Numbered from the stretch's first letter, positions 44,530-53,531 are shown. The stretch: DNA of 64,000 bases from Halodesulfovibrio sp. MK-HDV (GCF_009914765.1 NZ_WYDS01000005.1:62001-126000), one strand, 5' to 3'. Program-made: numbers and translations. Notes: generated from the sequence alone by a model not told the origin.

Positions 44530-44735
44530 GAAAGGTAGTGTCGATAAGCCGCGAGGTAACATAAAAAACGTGCGCACCTCGCAAAATAAAAGTCTTTGGA
44601 AAGGGGTCTGGGGAAGAACCTTTCTACAGAAAGGTTTTCCCCAGCCGTCGGAGACAAAAAAAGCGTCGTCGAAGACCTGCCAGAGGCTAAAAAAATGCCT
44701 TAGAAAAAAAGCGTCACAGACTCGCCGAAGGCAAC
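44530..44735. repeat. Mosaic intergenic repeat, forward arm
   Basis: GATAAGCCGCGAGGTAACAT, then CGCACCTCGCAAAATAAAAG, then a hairpin block GGTCTGGGGAAGAACCTTTC ... AAAGGTTTTCCCCAGCCGTC and GGAGAC. The stem bases differ from other copies but pairing is kept. Confidence 0.85.
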
Positions 44736-44738
44736 CGC

Positions 44739-45173
44739 TTATTCTTCAATGTACGCTTTTCGTCCAGTTCGCACACACCAAACGGCGGCAATACCGAGCA
44801 GCATGGCGAAGAGGAGATGCGACCAGTCTATGAGCATGGTGATCATTGGCGAGAAATGTACGTCAGGTAAATTTTTCATCACACGCACGTAGCCTGTGAC
44901 GACGAGTAGCGCGAGAAGTATGATGCGGAGGATTCCTGATGTTGTCAGTTTGGGCTGCTTTGCTACCCATAGCGTTACGAACCATGCGATTATGAACATG
45001 AGCACGGCTGCGCCTATGTAATGCACCCAGTGGACGGTAAAAGGCTGTCCCAGCCATGCAAGGCCGGGGATGTCGGCAATGTAGTAACGCTTGAAGATGG
45101 GCATTTGTCCCATGCCTGTTATGGCCATAAGTGCCATGAGCGGCACCCAGAGTCTGCGGATGATGTTAGTCAT
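44739..45173 (-). CDS. Cytochrome b-type membrane anchor subunit
   Basis: A 144-residue integral membrane protein with four predicted helices: about 8-24, 48-70, 80-97 and 113-133. Histidines in TVHWVHYIG and DWSHLLFA are placed like the heme b ligands of formate-dehydrogenase gamma/NarI-like anchors. It starts within the end of the ferredoxin gene (ATGACTAA, 8-base overlap), so the two form one unit that would pass electrons between quinone and the periplasmic iron-sulfur protein. I cannot assign the complex. Confidence 0.72.
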   Translation of the reverse strand: MTNIIRRLWVPLMALMAITGMGQMPIFKRYYIADIPGLAWLGQPFTVHWVHYIGAAVLMFIIAWFVTLWVAKQPKLTTSGILRIILLALLVVTGYVRVMKNLPDVHFSPMITMLIDWSHLLFAMLLGIAAVWCVRTGRKAYIEE

Positions 45174-46164
45174 TGTTCTTCTCCTTGCGTGCGTCAGAGA
45201 GAACTTTAAGGACGCCTGCTGCGACACCCGCAATTGGCGCGGCTATGAGTGCAGACGTTAATGTTTCTTCATTCGCCATGGAATTTTCTACCGGTGCGAG
45301 ATGCGGCTTTCCTTTGCCCTTGTCGATGGCGTTGTTGAGCTTATCGAAAGGCACTGGTGATACATAAATTGTGTTTGTTCCGCCGTTTTCTTCCAGTCCG
45401 TATATGTAGCCGTTTGTGGCGGCTGCGAGCTCTTTTGCGTATGCGATCATTTCGCTGCGCTTACCGATGCGTTGCACATTCTCCGGGCAGGCTGTGATGC
45501 ATGCAGGCTGCTCGCCTTGGGCGATTTTGTCGTAGCAGCGGTCACACTTGAGCATGGTTCCATTTCCGGCAAAGCGCGGGAGCAGGTCGAGATAGAGGCC
45601 TGCACCACTTTGTCGTTGGGGGATGTGCCAAGGGCATACCGTTCGGCATTTAGCGCCGCCAAGACAGATGTCTTCATGTATGCGGACTACACCTGTATCT
45701 TCTTTGCGTGCAGCGCCCCACGGACAGAGGTTGGCGCACGGTGGGTTTGTGCAGTGCAGGCATCGGCGTGGAATGTTAATTTCGTGTGCTTCGCCGTTGT
45801 GTTCCACTTCTGCAGTCTGGATGAAAAGCCAGTTGTAGGGAGTGAGTCGGTCATCAACATCTTTTTTGTCTGACCAGTCTTCAACTTTTACGCGTGGTGG
45901 GAACATTTTCGGAATTGGCTTGCGAACCGTGGGGTATTTGTGTGCGTTCGATTCTGTACAGGCGGTTACGCATTCCCCACAGCCAATACATTTTGATATG
46001 TCGAGCACAGTCATGAGCTCTTCTTTTGGTGCTGAATTCTGTGCCTCAGCGGGATGCACCGAAGAGGCACAGGCTGTAGCTCCGGCAGCTCCGAAAACTT
46101 TCAGAAAGGTTCGTCGGGAGATAGGCGTATTGGGTGATGAGTTTTTTTTCGGGGACTTCTTCAT
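45166..46164 (-). CDS. Tat-exported four-cluster ferredoxin subunit
   Basis: The 332 residues begin with a twin-arginine signal (SRRTFLKVFGAAGA, cleavage near AEAQ). Four [4Fe-4S] binding blocks are visible: CIGCGECVTACTE, CLHCTNPPCANLCP, CLGGAKCRTVCP and CDRCYDKIAQGEQPACITACP. This is the HybA/NrfC/DmsB-type arrangement. A hydrophobic stretch near the C-terminus (ALIAAPIAGVAAGVL) suggests membrane anchoring. It is translationally coupled to the cytochrome b gene. No molybdopterin or hydrogenase catalytic subunit is adjacent, which is unusual for this family. Confidence 0.85.
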   Translation of the reverse strand: MKKSPKKNSSPNTPISRRTFLKVFGAAGATACASSVHPAEAQNSAPKEELMTVLDISKCIGCGECVTACTESNAHKYPTVRKPIPKMFPPRVKVEDWSDKKDVDDRLTPYNWLFIQTAEVEHNGEAHEINIPRRCLHCTNPPCANLCPWGAARKEDTGVVRIHEDICLGGAKCRTVCPWHIPQRQSGAGLYLDLLPRFAGNGTMLKCDRCYDKIAQGEQPACITACPENVQRIGKRSEMIAYAKELAAATNGYIYGLEENGGTNTIYVSPVPFDKLNNAIDKGKGKPHLAPVENSMANEETLTSALIAAPIAGVAAGVLKVLSDARKEKNND

Positions 46165-46528
46165 ATGTATACCTATGAATGAACCTTGCGGCTAAGAGTG
46201 TTCGGGCTGTCGTATGCTGACGAGATGTTCTGCGGAGTAAACCGCATGTATGGCGCACCACCGGCAGTATGACGGCTACAGCGAACTTACATGGTGGGGA
46301 ATTCGAGAATCTGTTGCAATGATCTAGGTTAAGAATCTGTGCAAGATGCAGTGTTTTGTTACGTACTCAAGTGATGTGCTAGCCGTTATGGGCGTGGAGA
46401 AATAGTTAAAAAAATGCGCACGAGTTGAGTAGCTCTGAGTAGCAAAGAATTGGCTTTGTTTTTTGATGAATACGGAGATTGCGAAGGATGTGGCGAAGCC
46501 ATATTTTTTTGGTTAGAGATATGGGTGG
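46165..46528. other. Noncoding gap upstream of the Tat ferredoxin operon
   Basis: About 360 bases with no gene or repeat I can support; presumably holds the operon promoter. Confidence 0.35.
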
Positions 46529-46684
46529 TTAACTAGTAAAGCCGTGCTGCTTTGCATTATCCAAACATTCTTGTTTGCTTTTGTACCCTTGTGGAGAGGC
46601 ACCAATAGTTTTGCCGCTGGCTGTTTTTCTGCGCCAACGCCATTCTTTTGCGTAATCTTTGTAGAAGTCCCACTTTTCATCCAT
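46529..46684 (-). CDS. Small DUF1508 (YegP-like) protein
   Basis: 51 residues, MDEKWDFYKDYAKEWRWRR onward, with GKTIGASPQGYKSKQECLDNAK. The pattern aromatic-x-F/Y-KD-x3-EWRWR-x10-GYKSK fits the YegP/DUF1508 module, usually found in tandem copies; here there is one. Function unknown. AGGAG lies eight bases before the ATG at 46684; the frame continues ten codons upstream without support. Confidence 0.7.
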   Translation of the reverse strand: MDEKWDFYKDYAKEWRWRRKTASGKTIGASPQGYKSKQECLDNAKQHGFTS

Positions 46685-46831
46685 GCAGTTTTCTCCTGAA
46701 GTCAAGCTTCCCATTGTTATACGGGATATACTTCGGGACGATATTATATGCGTGGAGTTTTAGGGAAATGTGAGGGTGTGTAGAGCTTGAGGGACGTTGT
46801 AGAAAGGATATAGACGCAGTGTGAAAAGCAT

Positions 46832-46866
46832 AAAAAAAAAGCTTACAGATTTCTCTGTAAGCTTTC
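46832..46866 (-). terminator. Terminator of tRNA-Ala
   Basis: Minus-strand stem AAGCTTACAG / CTGTAAGCTT, loop AGAAAT, followed by nine T. Confidence 0.9.
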
Positions 46867-46877
46867 GAAGATCAATG

Positions 46878-46953
46878 TGGTGGAGCTAAACGGGATTGAA
46901 CCGTTGACCTCTTGACTGCCAGTCAAGCGCTCTCCCAGCTGAGCTATAGCCCC
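46878..46953 (-). tRNA. tRNA-Ala (anticodon GGC)
   Basis: On the minus strand: GGGGCTATAGCTCAGCTGGG at the 5' end, anticodon arm CTTGA-CTGGCAG-TCAAG giving anticodon GGC, T arm with GGTTCAATCCC, and an encoded CCA. 76 bases. The G3-U70 identity pair of alanine tRNAs is present (GGGGCTA opposite TAGCTCC). Confidence 0.96.
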
Positions 46954-46972
46954 ACATTGTGTGAAGTCGGTG

Positions 46973-47000
46973 TTTATCGGACTGCGAGTGTTTTTGTCAA
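46973..47000 (-). promoter_or_regulatory. Probable sigma-70 promoter of tRNA-Ala
   Basis: Minus strand TTGACA, 16-base spacer, GATAAA, about 20 bases before the tRNA 5' end. Confidence 0.6.
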
Positions 47001-47175
47001 TATTAAAATGAAAAAAATCAAAAAAATAGGCGGAATAATCAGCAAAAAAGACCGTCGATAGTGAAAAACGGTAGTGTGTCAAAAAAATAGCAGAAAAAAG
47101 TAAAGGCAAGTTTCAGCATGCCGATATGCTTTGTAACTAAAGACGTTTTATCACCTATGGGGATAACCTCCCAAG

Positions 47176-47210
47176 AAAAGGCGACCTGTTGCGAGGCCGC
47201 CTTTTTTGGG
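47176..47210. terminator. Terminator after the unknown gene at 47.2-47.7 kb
   Basis: AAAAGGCGACC / GGCCGCCTTTT with an 8-base loop and one mismatch. T tracts on both strands; on the minus strand it ends the helicase/unknown-protein transcript. Confidence 0.75.
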
Positions 47211-47243
47211 ATCTTCTGTTCAACATTCACGACAATGAGGACG

Positions 47244-47717
47244 TTAATTTGCAATAAGCTTTTGGAAAATAAGGTTGTATGTTGAGCGGATAGAAAGCGC
47301 CAACTTTAGTGTGATGTGCTCTTTACGGTCAGATTCATTAACAAGTTGATCTGTTAAAAAATCCGCTACGTTTGAAAAGTTCGTCGTTCCATGTTCCGCA
47401 AGCAAAGTGTTGTACACTTCAACGCTACGGTACATCATCGTCGCATTTCCAGCAGCATCCATTTCCAGCTTTTTAACGTTGCAGTAATTTGCAAAATGGT
47501 TTTCATATTCATCGGGAAAAGATTGTTTTAACGCAAGCTTCCACAATGCATAAAACAGTGCAGTAAGTTCGTGTTTTGCTTTCTTTTTACGAAGAAAATG
47601 AAATTTTCCCATCTCAAATACCGTGAGTTCGTTGCTTACATCGTATGTATCAAGCAGTGCGTCAAAATTTTCAAATAAATCTGATTCAGAGTAAGTCTTC
47701 AGCACTAATTGCACCAT
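47244..47717 (-). CDS. Uncharacterised cytoplasmic protein
   Basis: I do not recognise this 157-residue protein. It has no signal or membrane segment and looks largely helical. A basic patch (FLRKKKAKHE) near 42-50 is followed by ALFYALWKLALKQSFPDEYENHF, and the C-terminus ends TYNLIFQKLIAN. It starts 21 bases after the helicase stop on the same strand, so the two are likely co-transcribed. ATG at 47717; the ribosome binding site is poor. Confidence 0.65.
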   Translation of the reverse strand: MVQLVLKTYSESDLFENFDALLDTYDVSNELTVFEMGKFHFLRKKKAKHELTALFYALWKLALKQSFPDEYENHFANYCNVKKLEMDAAGNATMMYRSVEVYNTLLAEHGTTNFSNVADFLTDQLVNESDRKEHITLKLALSIRSTYNLIFQKLIAN

Positions 47718-47738
47718 CCTGTAAGAAGTAATGAATAA

Positions 47739-49301
47739 TTAGTCGGCGCTGTTCTGTGTAGGTTTTCTGCGGCGTGGACGAGTATGGCGTCGCTGCTGCC
47801 CCTGAGTATTGCGCTGTTCTTTTTGACCATTGCTATCCTGCTTTTTTTCCTTGGCAGCTTCTGGAGCTGGTGGAGGAGTGTGCAGGGTTTGCTGGTACAG
47901 ATCGTCGAGGAGCTGTGCGGCCAGAAGAAGCTGTTCGTCATCTTGAGCAAGCTCTTTAAGAAGCGGAATAAACCGTTTCATACGTTCTTTTTCAAGGTTG
48001 GTTTTATCGCGGAGACTACCTTCCAGCATTGCTGTCAGACGTAGACCTGCAACCTTAGCAACGTCTTCGTCTGTAGGTGTTTCGCGTTCCTGAAGAGAAA
48101 TTTTGTAATGGGCACCGATGCGCTTCAACTCCAGCTTCTGCATAATATCTACAAGAGATATTACTTCGCCGCTGGCACCAGCACGGCCTGTACGGCCTGC
48201 ACGGTGAATGTATGATTCACGATCTTCCGGTGGTTCATATAAAATTACGTGGGAAAGATCCGGGATGTCGATACCGCGTGCTGCAACGTCTGTTGCTACG
48301 AGGAAGCGAACACGGCCTTCACGCAGTTTTGTAAGAACCTGTTCTCGTTTGGACTGAGAAAGGTCGGCAGAAAGTTCGTCTGCATCATAGCCGAAGCCTT
48401 TGAGGACTGCTGCTACGTAATGCACGTTGGCTTTTGTGTTACAGAAGATAATGGCGGAAGATGGGTTTTCTACTTCCATTACGCGAACAAGCACACGGTC
48501 TTTATCCATTGGTTTTGCGTTGTAGAATACGTGTGGCGTATCAATAACGTGTACCTGCTGGTGTGAAAGACTCAGCATGGAAGGTTTGTGCATGAACTCC
48601 CCTGCGAGCTGGATAACGCGCGGAGGATAGGTTGCGGAAAGAAGGAATGTAGAACGGCTACGGGGCAGGTATCCTTTGATTTGAACCATGTCCGGGTAGA
48701 ACCCGATGGAAAGCATTCTGTCTGCTTCGTCAAATACAAGAATACGCGCTTTTGAAAGATCCAATGTGCGGCGGATAAGGTGGTCAAGTACGCGACCTGG
48801 TGTGCCGATGATAACATGGGCGCCACTGTTGAGCTTATCTACCTGTTTTCCGTATCCGACGCCGCCGTATACTGCGCAGGAAGTGATTCCGGTGCCTTCA
48901 AAAAGGGTGGCTGCTTCGTATTCAACCTGCAAAGCGAGTTCGCGGGTAGGAACAAGTACGAGCATCTGCGCATGTTTTTTGGAGGTGTCTACTCGATCCA
49001 ACGCAGGAAGGATATATGCACCAGTTTTACCGCTACCAGTGCGGGACTGAATCATAATATCTCTGCGAGCAAGCTGGTACGGCATAGCATGTGCCTGAAC
49101 AGGCATAAGCTTATTCCATCCTGCACGAGCGCAGGCTTCGCGGACTCTTTCAGGAAGATCTTCCAGTGTGATTGGTGGCAGCGCATCTTCCGGTTCAGTG
49201 ATGCCGGAAATCTCCGCGGCAATTCTATCCGCAGGGTCTACGAATTTCTTTTGTTTTGCTGGGGCATCTTCTGAAGCGCTGTTGCGAGGGTCGTCTGTCA
49301 T
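47739..49301 (-). CDS. DEAD-box ATP-dependent RNA helicase
   Basis: RNA unwinding enzyme for ribosome assembly, decay or cold adaptation. The 520 residues contain the motifs in order: Q-motif region MPVQAHAMP, SRTGSGKTGAY (I), PTRELALQ (Ia), GTPGRVLDHL (Ib), VFDEADRM (II), LLSATYPP (III), IIFCNTKANV (IV), FLVATDVAARGIDIPD (V) and YIHRAGRTGRAG (VI). A charged tail rich in Gln, Arg and Lys (residues 480-520, RRHTRPRRRKPTQ) is typical of RNA-binding extensions. AGGA precedes the ATG. RhlE/DeaD-like; the exact orthologue is unclear. Confidence 0.92.
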   Translation of the reverse strand: MTDDPRNSASEDAPAKQKKFVDPADRIAAEISGITEPEDALPPITLEDLPERVREACARAGWNKLMPVQAHAMPYQLARRDIMIQSRTGSGKTGAYILPALDRVDTSKKHAQMLVLVPTRELALQVEYEAATLFEGTGITSCAVYGGVGYGKQVDKLNSGAHVIIGTPGRVLDHLIRRTLDLSKARILVFDEADRMLSIGFYPDMVQIKGYLPRSRSTFLLSATYPPRVIQLAGEFMHKPSMLSLSHQQVHVIDTPHVFYNAKPMDKDRVLVRVMEVENPSSAIIFCNTKANVHYVAAVLKGFGYDADELSADLSQSKREQVLTKLREGRVRFLVATDVAARGIDIPDLSHVILYEPPEDRESYIHRAGRTGRAGASGEVISLVDIMQKLELKRIGAHYKISLQERETPTDEDVAKVAGLRLTAMLEGSLRDKTNLEKERMKRFIPLLKELAQDDEQLLLAAQLLDDLYQQTLHTPPPAPEAAKEKKQDSNGQKEQRNTQGQQRRHTRPRRRKPTQNSAD

Positions 49302-49422
49302 TGTACATCCTGTCAGTCAATAAAGACTGTAATTAGCAAAAGTCAAAGTACCACAGAACACTATAGCAACTGTAGTGGATTACTGCAACTTGCTGAAAAG
49401 TTAGTTAATAAAGAATAGTGAT

Positions 49423-50070
49423 CTATGTGGTTGCGGCAAGGATCGCCAAAGCATTCACTGTTGCGGCTGCAAGTGGCGAACCACCCTTTCGTCCGCGAAT
49501 GGTTATATAAGGAACAGTAGATTGTGCAAGAAGTATTTCTTTGGATTCAGCGGCATTAACGAAGCCGACAGGCATTCCTACTATGAGTGCAGGAGGTGTT
49601 CCGCCGTTTTCTAAGTGCTGCATAAGCCGGATTAAAGCTGTCGGTGCATTGCCGATAACCATGATAGAATCGCCGATTTCCGGAGCTGCTGCATCCATTG
49701 CAGCCTGTGCACGGGTAGAGCCGGTTTCCTGTGCTTTTTCTACAACGTCAGGACGGTTGAGCAGGCACTGTGTTGTGCAGCCGAACGGCGTTGTGCGTCG
49801 AACAGGAATACCAGAGCGCGCCATTTCTGTATCCGTAAAAATTGTACAGCCGTTTTTGATTGCGTTCACACCCGCAGCAATAGCTTCAGGGTGGATTATA
49901 ATATGGTTCAGCAAATCAAAATCCGCAGTGGTGTGGATAAGGCGACGGGCGATAGTCCATGTGTCACCGGCAAAAGGACGCGGTTCCGGCACTTCGCTGT
50001 CGATAATTTCAAAAGAGCGTTGCTCAATGTTGTCTGGCGAAAAATATGGTTGCAACGGAGTCTTAGTCAT
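49423..50070 (-). CDS. cbiC: Cobalt-precorrin-8 methylmutase
   Basis: Moves a methyl group from C11 to C12, giving cobyrinate in corrin synthesis. The 215 residues show the family blocks: SFEIIDSEVP, FDLLNHIIIHPEAIAAG with the catalytic His, CTIFTDTEMARSGIPVR, GNAPTALIRL and IVGMPVGFVNAAESKE. The start overlaps the cbiA stop by 8 bases (ATGACTAA), coupling the genes. Same as CobH in the aerobic pathway. Confidence 0.93.
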   Translation of the reverse strand: MTKTPLQPYFSPDNIEQRSFEIIDSEVPEPRPFAGDTWTIARRLIHTTADFDLLNHIIIHPEAIAAGVNAIKNGCTIFTDTEMARSGIPVRRTTPFGCTTQCLLNRPDVVEKAQETGSTRAQAAMDAAAPEIGDSIMVIGNAPTALIRLMQHLENGGTPPALIVGMPVGFVNAAESKEILLAQSTVPYITIRGRKGGSPLAAATVNALAILAATT

Positions 50071-51457
50071 GGAGATCCCTTGTTCGTAAGCAAGCTTCTA
50101 CAATGGCTTTTGCAACGGACGGTTGCGAAGCAAAGTGTAAATGTACATATGAGCCGACTGTGTTTTGTGTGGCATAGCCGGAGGTTGATGTTTCTGAGCC
50201 TTTTCTATCAGTCACTTTGTAGAGTGAGGCGTGTGCAGTGCTTTCTTCTGTAAATGAGTAGTGAAACTCGTGACCGCGCGCTGTAGTGCCTTTGTTACCT
50301 AAAATGGAGTCAGCAGTTGTTGTTATTTCTCTGTAGCCAAGCGCTCTGTGTCGTTTGTCCATAGTGCAATGTATGTTGAATACGTCACACATGGGGTATG
50401 TGGCTGCTTCGGTTGTAATTTGTTGTGCAAGGTACATAAAGCCGCCGCATTCGGCGTACACAGGGTTTCCGGATTTAGAGAATGTGCGGATGGAAGAACG
50501 CATAGAGGCGTTGAGTCCCAACCGCTCTGCATATAATTCAGGATAGCCCCCCGGCAAGTATAATCCATCAATTTTTTTTGGCAGAGCTGTATCTGCAAGC
50601 GGTGAAAAGTGGACAATTTCAGCACCGTTTTCTTCAAGAATGCGTAAATTATCCGGATAGCAAAAGCAGAAGGCCGCATCTTTGGCCACCGCAATGCGCA
50701 CCTTTTTCCGCGATGCCGACTTGCTATGCTTTTTTGGGGGAGTTGAAAATTTATGTTCCGGCAGTTGAGAAAGCATCTGATCAAAATCAATGTTTTCTTC
50801 TGCCCAGTCAGCAAGCGCTGTAATGCGCTCTGCGTTGAGAACACCTTCTTCCGCCGTGATCAGTCCGAGATGGCGCGAAGGAAGGGTAATGGCATCATTA
50901 CGCGGCATACAACCGGCAAGCAGAATGTCCGGACAGTATGTCTTCATAGCTTCGCGGACAAGTGATGTGTGGTTCGGACTGCTCACCCTGTTAGCAATGC
51001 ATCCTATGAAGGTAAGCTCGGGATCGAGAGTTGTAAAGCCATGGGCAATGGCAGCAAAGGATCGAGCCATGGAACGGCCGTCAATAACCAGCAGTACCTG
51101 CGCGTTGAGCCATTTAGCAATCTGTGCAGTTGAGCCTGCGTCCTCGCTGCCGCTGGCTCCGTCGAAGAGCCCCATGACTCCTTCGATAACTGCAATGTCG
51201 GGCGATGTCTTTTTTGCAGGAGACATGGCGTTTTCGTAGGCGGCGATACAGGCTTTCTTTGAAAGCATCCATCCATCAAGGTTAATGCTTGCATTGCCTG
51301 TGACAACAGCATGCAGTCCGGGGTCAATAAAGTCTGGCCCGCATTTAAACGGCTGAACATTGAGTCCCCGGCGTGTAAGAGCTGCCATAACAGCAAGGCT
51401 GATGAGTGTTTTACCACTGCCGCTTTGTGTACCGCCAATTACGATGGTTTTTGTCAT
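50063..51457 (-). CDS. cbiA: Cobyrinate a,c-diamide synthase
   Basis: ATP-dependent amidation of the a and c carboxylates of cobyrinate with glutamine. The 464 residues have an N-terminal P-loop domain (TIVIGGTQSGSGKTLISLAV, KCGPDFIDPGLH, EGVMGLFDG) and a C-terminal glutaminase domain with GLYLPGGYPELYAE and nucleophile Cys in VYAECGGFMYL. Start is the ATG at 51457 or the GTG at 51463; both are placed imperfectly to CAGGAG. The ATG gives the family N-terminus MTKTIVIGG. Confidence 0.94.
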   Translation of the reverse strand: MTKTIVIGGTQSGSGKTLISLAVMAALTRRGLNVQPFKCGPDFIDPGLHAVVTGNASINLDGWMLSKKACIAAYENAMSPAKKTSPDIAVIEGVMGLFDGASGSEDAGSTAQIAKWLNAQVLLVIDGRSMARSFAAIAHGFTTLDPELTFIGCIANRVSSPNHTSLVREAMKTYCPDILLAGCMPRNDAITLPSRHLGLITAEEGVLNAERITALADWAEENIDFDQMLSQLPEHKFSTPPKKHSKSASRKKVRIAVAKDAAFCFCYPDNLRILEENGAEIVHFSPLADTALPKKIDGLYLPGGYPELYAERLGLNASMRSSIRTFSKSGNPVYAECGGFMYLAQQITTEAATYPMCDVFNIHCTMDKRHRALGYREITTTADSILGNKGTTARGHEFHYSFTEESTAHASLYKVTDRKGSETSTSGYATQNTVGSYVHLHFASQPSVAKAIVEACLRTRDLHD

Positions 51458-51463
51458 ATGCAC

Positions 51464-52377
51464 AATTCTCCTGAAAATGTTGCAGCATATTAGGGTGTAG
51501 ATGATTTTTGACAGGTACGCAGAAACGCACTTCTTAAGACATAGAGTCTATAGAAAATCTAAACAAGATAGAAGCTGTTTAACGATGTGCGAGGACATCT
51601 TTGTAAATGATTTGAGATGTAAACTCTGTTTAGTGTGATGAAAAGCAAGAAACTTGAATCGCTAACAAATTGTGTATGAAGACGAAAAAATAGTTCATTG
51701 TGCTATATATAGTTACGTTTGTATAACATTCCAGAGAACTTACATCGAAAGATTGTGTTGTCTGTTGTTATAGCTACAGACAATGCTAAGTGAAAATATA
51801 TACAAACATATGAGTTGGGGATTCGGCTCCATGAATAGTGAGTGATTTCGATATCTTTTTTTTCTTTTTCTACTGGTTTGGCAGAACAATGAACATGTCT
51901 TTATAAAAAGTAACAATGCTAGAATGAAGGTTGTTATGCTTTTTTTGTAATAGAAAAAATGTGTGGTCATGCAGAAGAGGAATTTTAACTCAAAAAAACA
52001 TTTTCCATTACTAATGAATATAAAAATGCATAGAAAATTGAAAAGTTAACATGTTTATAGATGTCACCATTATGCTTACTGTTGCTTCAACTGTACAATG
52101 TACAGTAATGTTGCATTTATGATGATAGAAAAGTGTAATTTGTCTGTGATAGTATTATAAAAAAAACTGCAAAAAATTCTATTGTGTGCATATGCAGTTC
52201 TGTAGTATATCTTCGGTGCATTTAACATGAGTTTAATAGTGCTTATGTGCGATTTAGTAGTTCTCTCAAGTCGACATTTGAATATGTAAATCGTGCTTCG
52301 GCGATACTATTTTAAATATTTTTTCATTTTCTGGGTATAATACTTGTTCATTTAATGGATAGGAGGGGTAGTTTTAC
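51464..52377. other. 900-base AT-rich noncoding region upstream of mucR
   Basis: Clearly richer in A and T than the surrounding genes, with no supported reading frame or repeat. A minus-strand frame at 51740-51970 has no recognisable content. A TATAAT at 52336-52341 is a likely -10 box for mucR, 37 bases before its start, with no good -35. MucR-type proteins bind AT-rich DNA and often repress their own genes, so this may be its own regulatory region. Confidence 0.5.
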
Positions 52378-52764
52378 ATGGAAAGTTATTTGAAGGAAGC
52401 TCTGGAGATTGTCAAAGCACAAGCTAGTGTACGGACAATGACAGAAGAAGAAATCACAACAATGGTTCGTAAGCTTGCTGGGGGAATTAAGGAAATTAGT
52501 GCAAGCTGCTCCGTTGATGATGATTCTACAAGTAAGATGATTGATCCTAAAAAGGCGATTAAGGAAAAATCAATTACATGTGTTGAATGTGGAAAGTCCT
52601 TTAAAATAATAACAAAAAAACATCTTGCAACACACGAACTTACACCAGAAGAGTACCGTGCACGTTGTGGATATAAGAAAAACACTCCGTTGGTTTGCAA
52701 GTCACTCCAGCGAGAGCGTCGAAAGAAGATGAAAGACATGAGACTGTGGGAACGCAGGACATAG
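52378..52764 (+). CDS. MucR/Ros-family zinc-finger transcriptional regulator
   Basis: 128-residue DNA-binding protein. An N-terminal helical part (1-45) probably drives oligomerisation. The zinc finger is C68-x2-C71-x10-H82-x3-H86 in ITCVECGKSFKIITKKHLATH, followed by the family signature LTPEEYRARCGY. The basic tail (QRERRKKMKDM) fits DNA binding. In alphaproteobacteria MucR acts as an H-NS-like silencer; that role here is inference. AGGAGGGG precedes the ATG. Confidence 0.92.
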   Translation: MESYLKEALEIVKAQASVRTMTEEEITTMVRKLAGGIKEISASCSVDDDSTSKMIDPKKAIKEKSITCVECGKSFKIITKKHLATHELTPEEYRARCGYKKNTPLVCKSLQRERRKKMKDMRLWERRT

Positions 52765-52781
52765 ACAGAATCTGAGAGTGT

Positions 52782-52811
52782 AAAAAAAGGGTCATTTGAC
52801 CCTTTTTTTAC
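52782..52811 (+). terminator. Rho-independent terminator of mucR
   Basis: AAAAAAAGGGTC, loop ATTT, GACCCTTTTTTT. Confidence 0.92.
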
Positions 52812-52991
52812 GCAAAGTTATTGAGAAAGAATACAGTTAGTATTGTCTAGCTGTGAGAGTCGTATTGAAGAAGCTATAAAATTGAAAAAAGTATTGTTAC
52901 AGTACTTTTAAAGTGCTTGGGCGTGCCGACACAGTGATTTCTAGGGGATATGAAGGAGAGTCTACGGATCTCCCTATATATGAAACCGGTT

Positions 52992-53522
52992 TTATGTGAG
53001 TTCTGCCACAGAAAAAAGTGTGGACTCGTTTAAAAGACGTATGCGCACACCTGCTCGGTAGAGTTCTTCACTCACAAATTTTCGAATAGCTTCCCGAGAC
53101 TGTGTGTATGCTGCCGAATTTTGTCCCAACTGATTGTTTTTAGCTGAGCAAGTACTGAATGGAATATTTTTTCGCTTGATTGTCTCAGAACTTTTGTACT
53201 GAACAATTTTTCCGAATCTCTCAACAAGTAAAGCTAGTTGCATTGTTTCGTCTTCAATAATAGTATTGATGATGATTGCCGGATGATGAACGCGGATGGA
53301 CGGCGCTGCAAGGCAAAGCTTTTTGCTTATGTCCAGTACGGAAATTGTTTCAGAGCCATAGGTCAAGATACCTGCCATAAAGGCAGGTGCTTTGGGTACT
53401 CTGGTGATGTGTTCGGGATAAATGACTTCGTGCAGAAGGTGCAGCGGAAGTCCGAACGTTTCGGAGCCGGCAGAAAAAGTAAATATTTTTTTAAACGCCT
53501 GTGGGCTGGTCTGGGTAAGCAT
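52992..53522 (-). CDS. Orphan CheW-like protein
   Basis: The 176 residues match the CheW fold in their first two thirds: FTFSAGSETFGLPLHLLHEVIYPEHITRVPKAPAFMAGILTYGSETISVLDISKKL, the typical order of strands and the glycine near residue 55. After about residue 110 it continues into a Ser/Lys/Asn-rich segment and a short helical tail. CheW proteins join receptors to CheA kinases; this one has no chemotaxis operon beside it. Start is the ATG at 53522 or a GTG three codons up; no clear ribosome binding site is visible. Confidence 0.75.
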   Translation of the reverse strand: MLTQTSPQAFKKIFTFSAGSETFGLPLHLLHEVIYPEHITRVPKAPAFMAGILTYGSETISVLDISKKLCLAAPSIRVHHPAIIINTIIEDETMQLALLVERFGKIVQYKSSETIKRKNIPFSTCSAKNNQLGQNSAAYTQSREAIRKFVSEELYRAGVRIRLLNESTLFSVAELT

Positions 53523-53531
53523 ATTTTGCAC

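Noticed and set aside
47039-47254. 71-codon minus-strand frame next to tRNA-Ala
   Set aside because: It runs through a terminator hairpin and the tRNA promoter region; no domain is recognisable.
51740-51970. 76-codon minus-strand frame in the AT-rich gap
   Set aside because: Low-complexity translation, no ribosome binding site, expected by chance in AT-rich DNA.
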